DNA from: Streptomyces sp. DI166
GTDB taxonomy: Bacteria; Actinomycetota; Actinomycetes; Streptomycetales; Streptomycetaceae
Direction of reading: 5' to 3'
DNA: 49,842 bases
NCBI RefSeq assembly: GCF_900091315.1
Contig: NZ_FLSP01000067.1
Span: 1 to 49,842, forward strand
The notes below the pieces were generated by a model. The model was not told where the DNA came from and searched no databases. It saw nothing but the letters and a program-made list of their open reading frames with translations. A program made the position numbers and the translations under genes. Position 1 is the stretch's first letter. Every line of letters begins with the position of its first letter. Below, one piece after another: positions 49,221-49,842 of this stretch.

Positions 49221-49842
49221 CGTTCATCGACGAGCACAAGGGCCGCTTCGGCGGCGTCGAGCCAATCTGCCGGGTCCTCACCGACCACGACTGCAAGATC
49301 GCTCCCTCCACCTACTACGCCCACCGCAAACGCCAGGCCGCCCCCGCGACCCGCACCGTCCGCGACACCGAACTGAAGCCCCTGATCAAGGAGGCGTACG
49401 ACACCAACTACCGTGTCTGTGGTGCCAGAGAGATCTGGCGCCACCTGAACCGACAAGGCCATTTCGTGGCCCGCTGCACCGTCGAACGCCTCATGCGCGA
49501 ACTCGGCACCACCGGCGCCGTCCGCGGCAAGAAGGTGATCACCATGGCCCCCGACCCCACCGCACCCAGGGCACCGGACCTGGTCGACCGCGGGCTCGTC
49601 GCCGACGCACCGAACCGCTGCTGGGTCGCAGACTTCACCCACGTGGCGACCTGGACCGGCGTCGTCTACGTCGCCTTCGTCGTGGACACCTTCTCGCGCC
49701 GCATAGTCGGCTGGTCGGCCGCCACCACGAAGGAGACCGGCTCGTCCTGGACGCGCTGGAGATGGCCTTGTGGCAACGCGACCGCGACCAACGCACCCAC
49801 GTTCGAGGCGAGTTGATACATCACTCGGACGCCGGGTTGCAG
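49202..49842 (+). pseudogene. IS3-family orfB integrase, frameshifted
   Basis: The frame carries AFIDEHKGRFGGVEPICRVL, YRVCGAREIWRHLNRQG and the DDE core CWVADFTHVATWTGVVYVAFVVDTFSRRIVGW, with the first two Asp residues. At about 49737 a base is missing (GAGACCGGCTCGTCC); past it the family sequence (LVLDALEMALWQRDRDQRTHVRGE) resumes in another frame, including HHSDAG at the window end. Transposition from this copy is unlikely. Confidence 0.85.

Larger units (their letters stand above)
48987..49842 (+). mobile_element. decayed IS3-family element, runs off the window end
   Basis: Remains of an IS3-type insertion: orfA coiled-coil region and orfB integrase core. orfA lacks its N-terminal part and has an in-frame TAG; orfB has a one-base deletion. 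The left end is not resolved, and the right end is outside the window. Confidence 0.85.

Noticed and set aside
1..49842. tRNA, rRNA or CRISPR arrays
   Set aside because: By eye I found no cloverleaf, no rRNA-like block and no regularly spaced repeats; a covariance-model scan would be needed to exclude a missed tRNA.

Overview
The window is high-GC actinobacterial DNA, almost certainly from a Streptomyces chromosome. The signs are strong third-position G/C bias, GTG starts, Tat and lipoprotein signals, a LAxTG sortase signal, a SARP-family regulator, F420 metabolism and DtxR/IdeR-type iron boxes. The species cannot be named from the sequence alone.

Region 1 (1-7873) looks like a small defence/conflict island. 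It holds a membrane-anchored Mrr-type nuclease, then on the opposite strand a GTGA-coupled two-gene operon: an EACC1-like small protein and a 1243-residue protein that joins a caspase-like peptidase to an SF1 (DNA2/UPF1-like) helicase. After a 0.67-kb gap comes a 758-residue DUF262/HNH-like/Schlafen-AlbA_2 fusion that carries a rare TTA codon. The EACC1/caspase-helicase pair is the best candidate for an under-described system in this window.

Region 2 (7874-22127) is ordinary accessory metabolism: a Rv2525c-like glycoside-hydrolase-like secreted protein, MazG-like, DoxX, an NTF2-like protein, an aldo/keto reductase, an SDR, PhoD, a Gfo/Idh/MocA oxidoreductase, a Bcr/CflA transporter, a serine hydrolase, an Rsm22-like methyltransferase, TetR and a prim-pol-like protein. 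An IS5-family element (10510-11953) has inserted exactly at the stop codon of the NTF2-like gene, is flanked by CTAG on both sides and encloses a small membrane-protein gene.

Region 3 (22138-33972) is an iron and heme acquisition cluster: efeO-efeB-efeU plus a coupled lipoprotein, hmuT-hmuU-hmuV, two HtaA-domain surface proteins, a PhzF-like protein and a heme oxygenase. Three good iron boxes (26381, 29575, 33986) sit before efeO, between hmuT and the HtaA genes, and before the heme oxygenase, which suggests one DtxR/DmdR1-type regulon. HtaA proteins would take up heme at the surface, HmuTUV would import it, the heme oxygenase would release iron, and EfeUOB would import elemental iron. As given, hmuT has a one-base frameshift in a G5/C5 run.

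Region 4 (34091-48867) holds map with a classical terminator, an MFS exporter, an F420:NADPH reductase, an M50 protease, a 1076-residue SARP/NB-ARC/TPR regulator, a DrrAB-like ABC exporter, an EEP-family membrane phosphoesterase, an EmrB/QacA-type MFS pump with its TetR repressor and a palindromic operator, and a VOC protein. The window ends in a decayed IS3-family element (from about 48987) with an in-frame stop in orfA and a frameshift in orfB.
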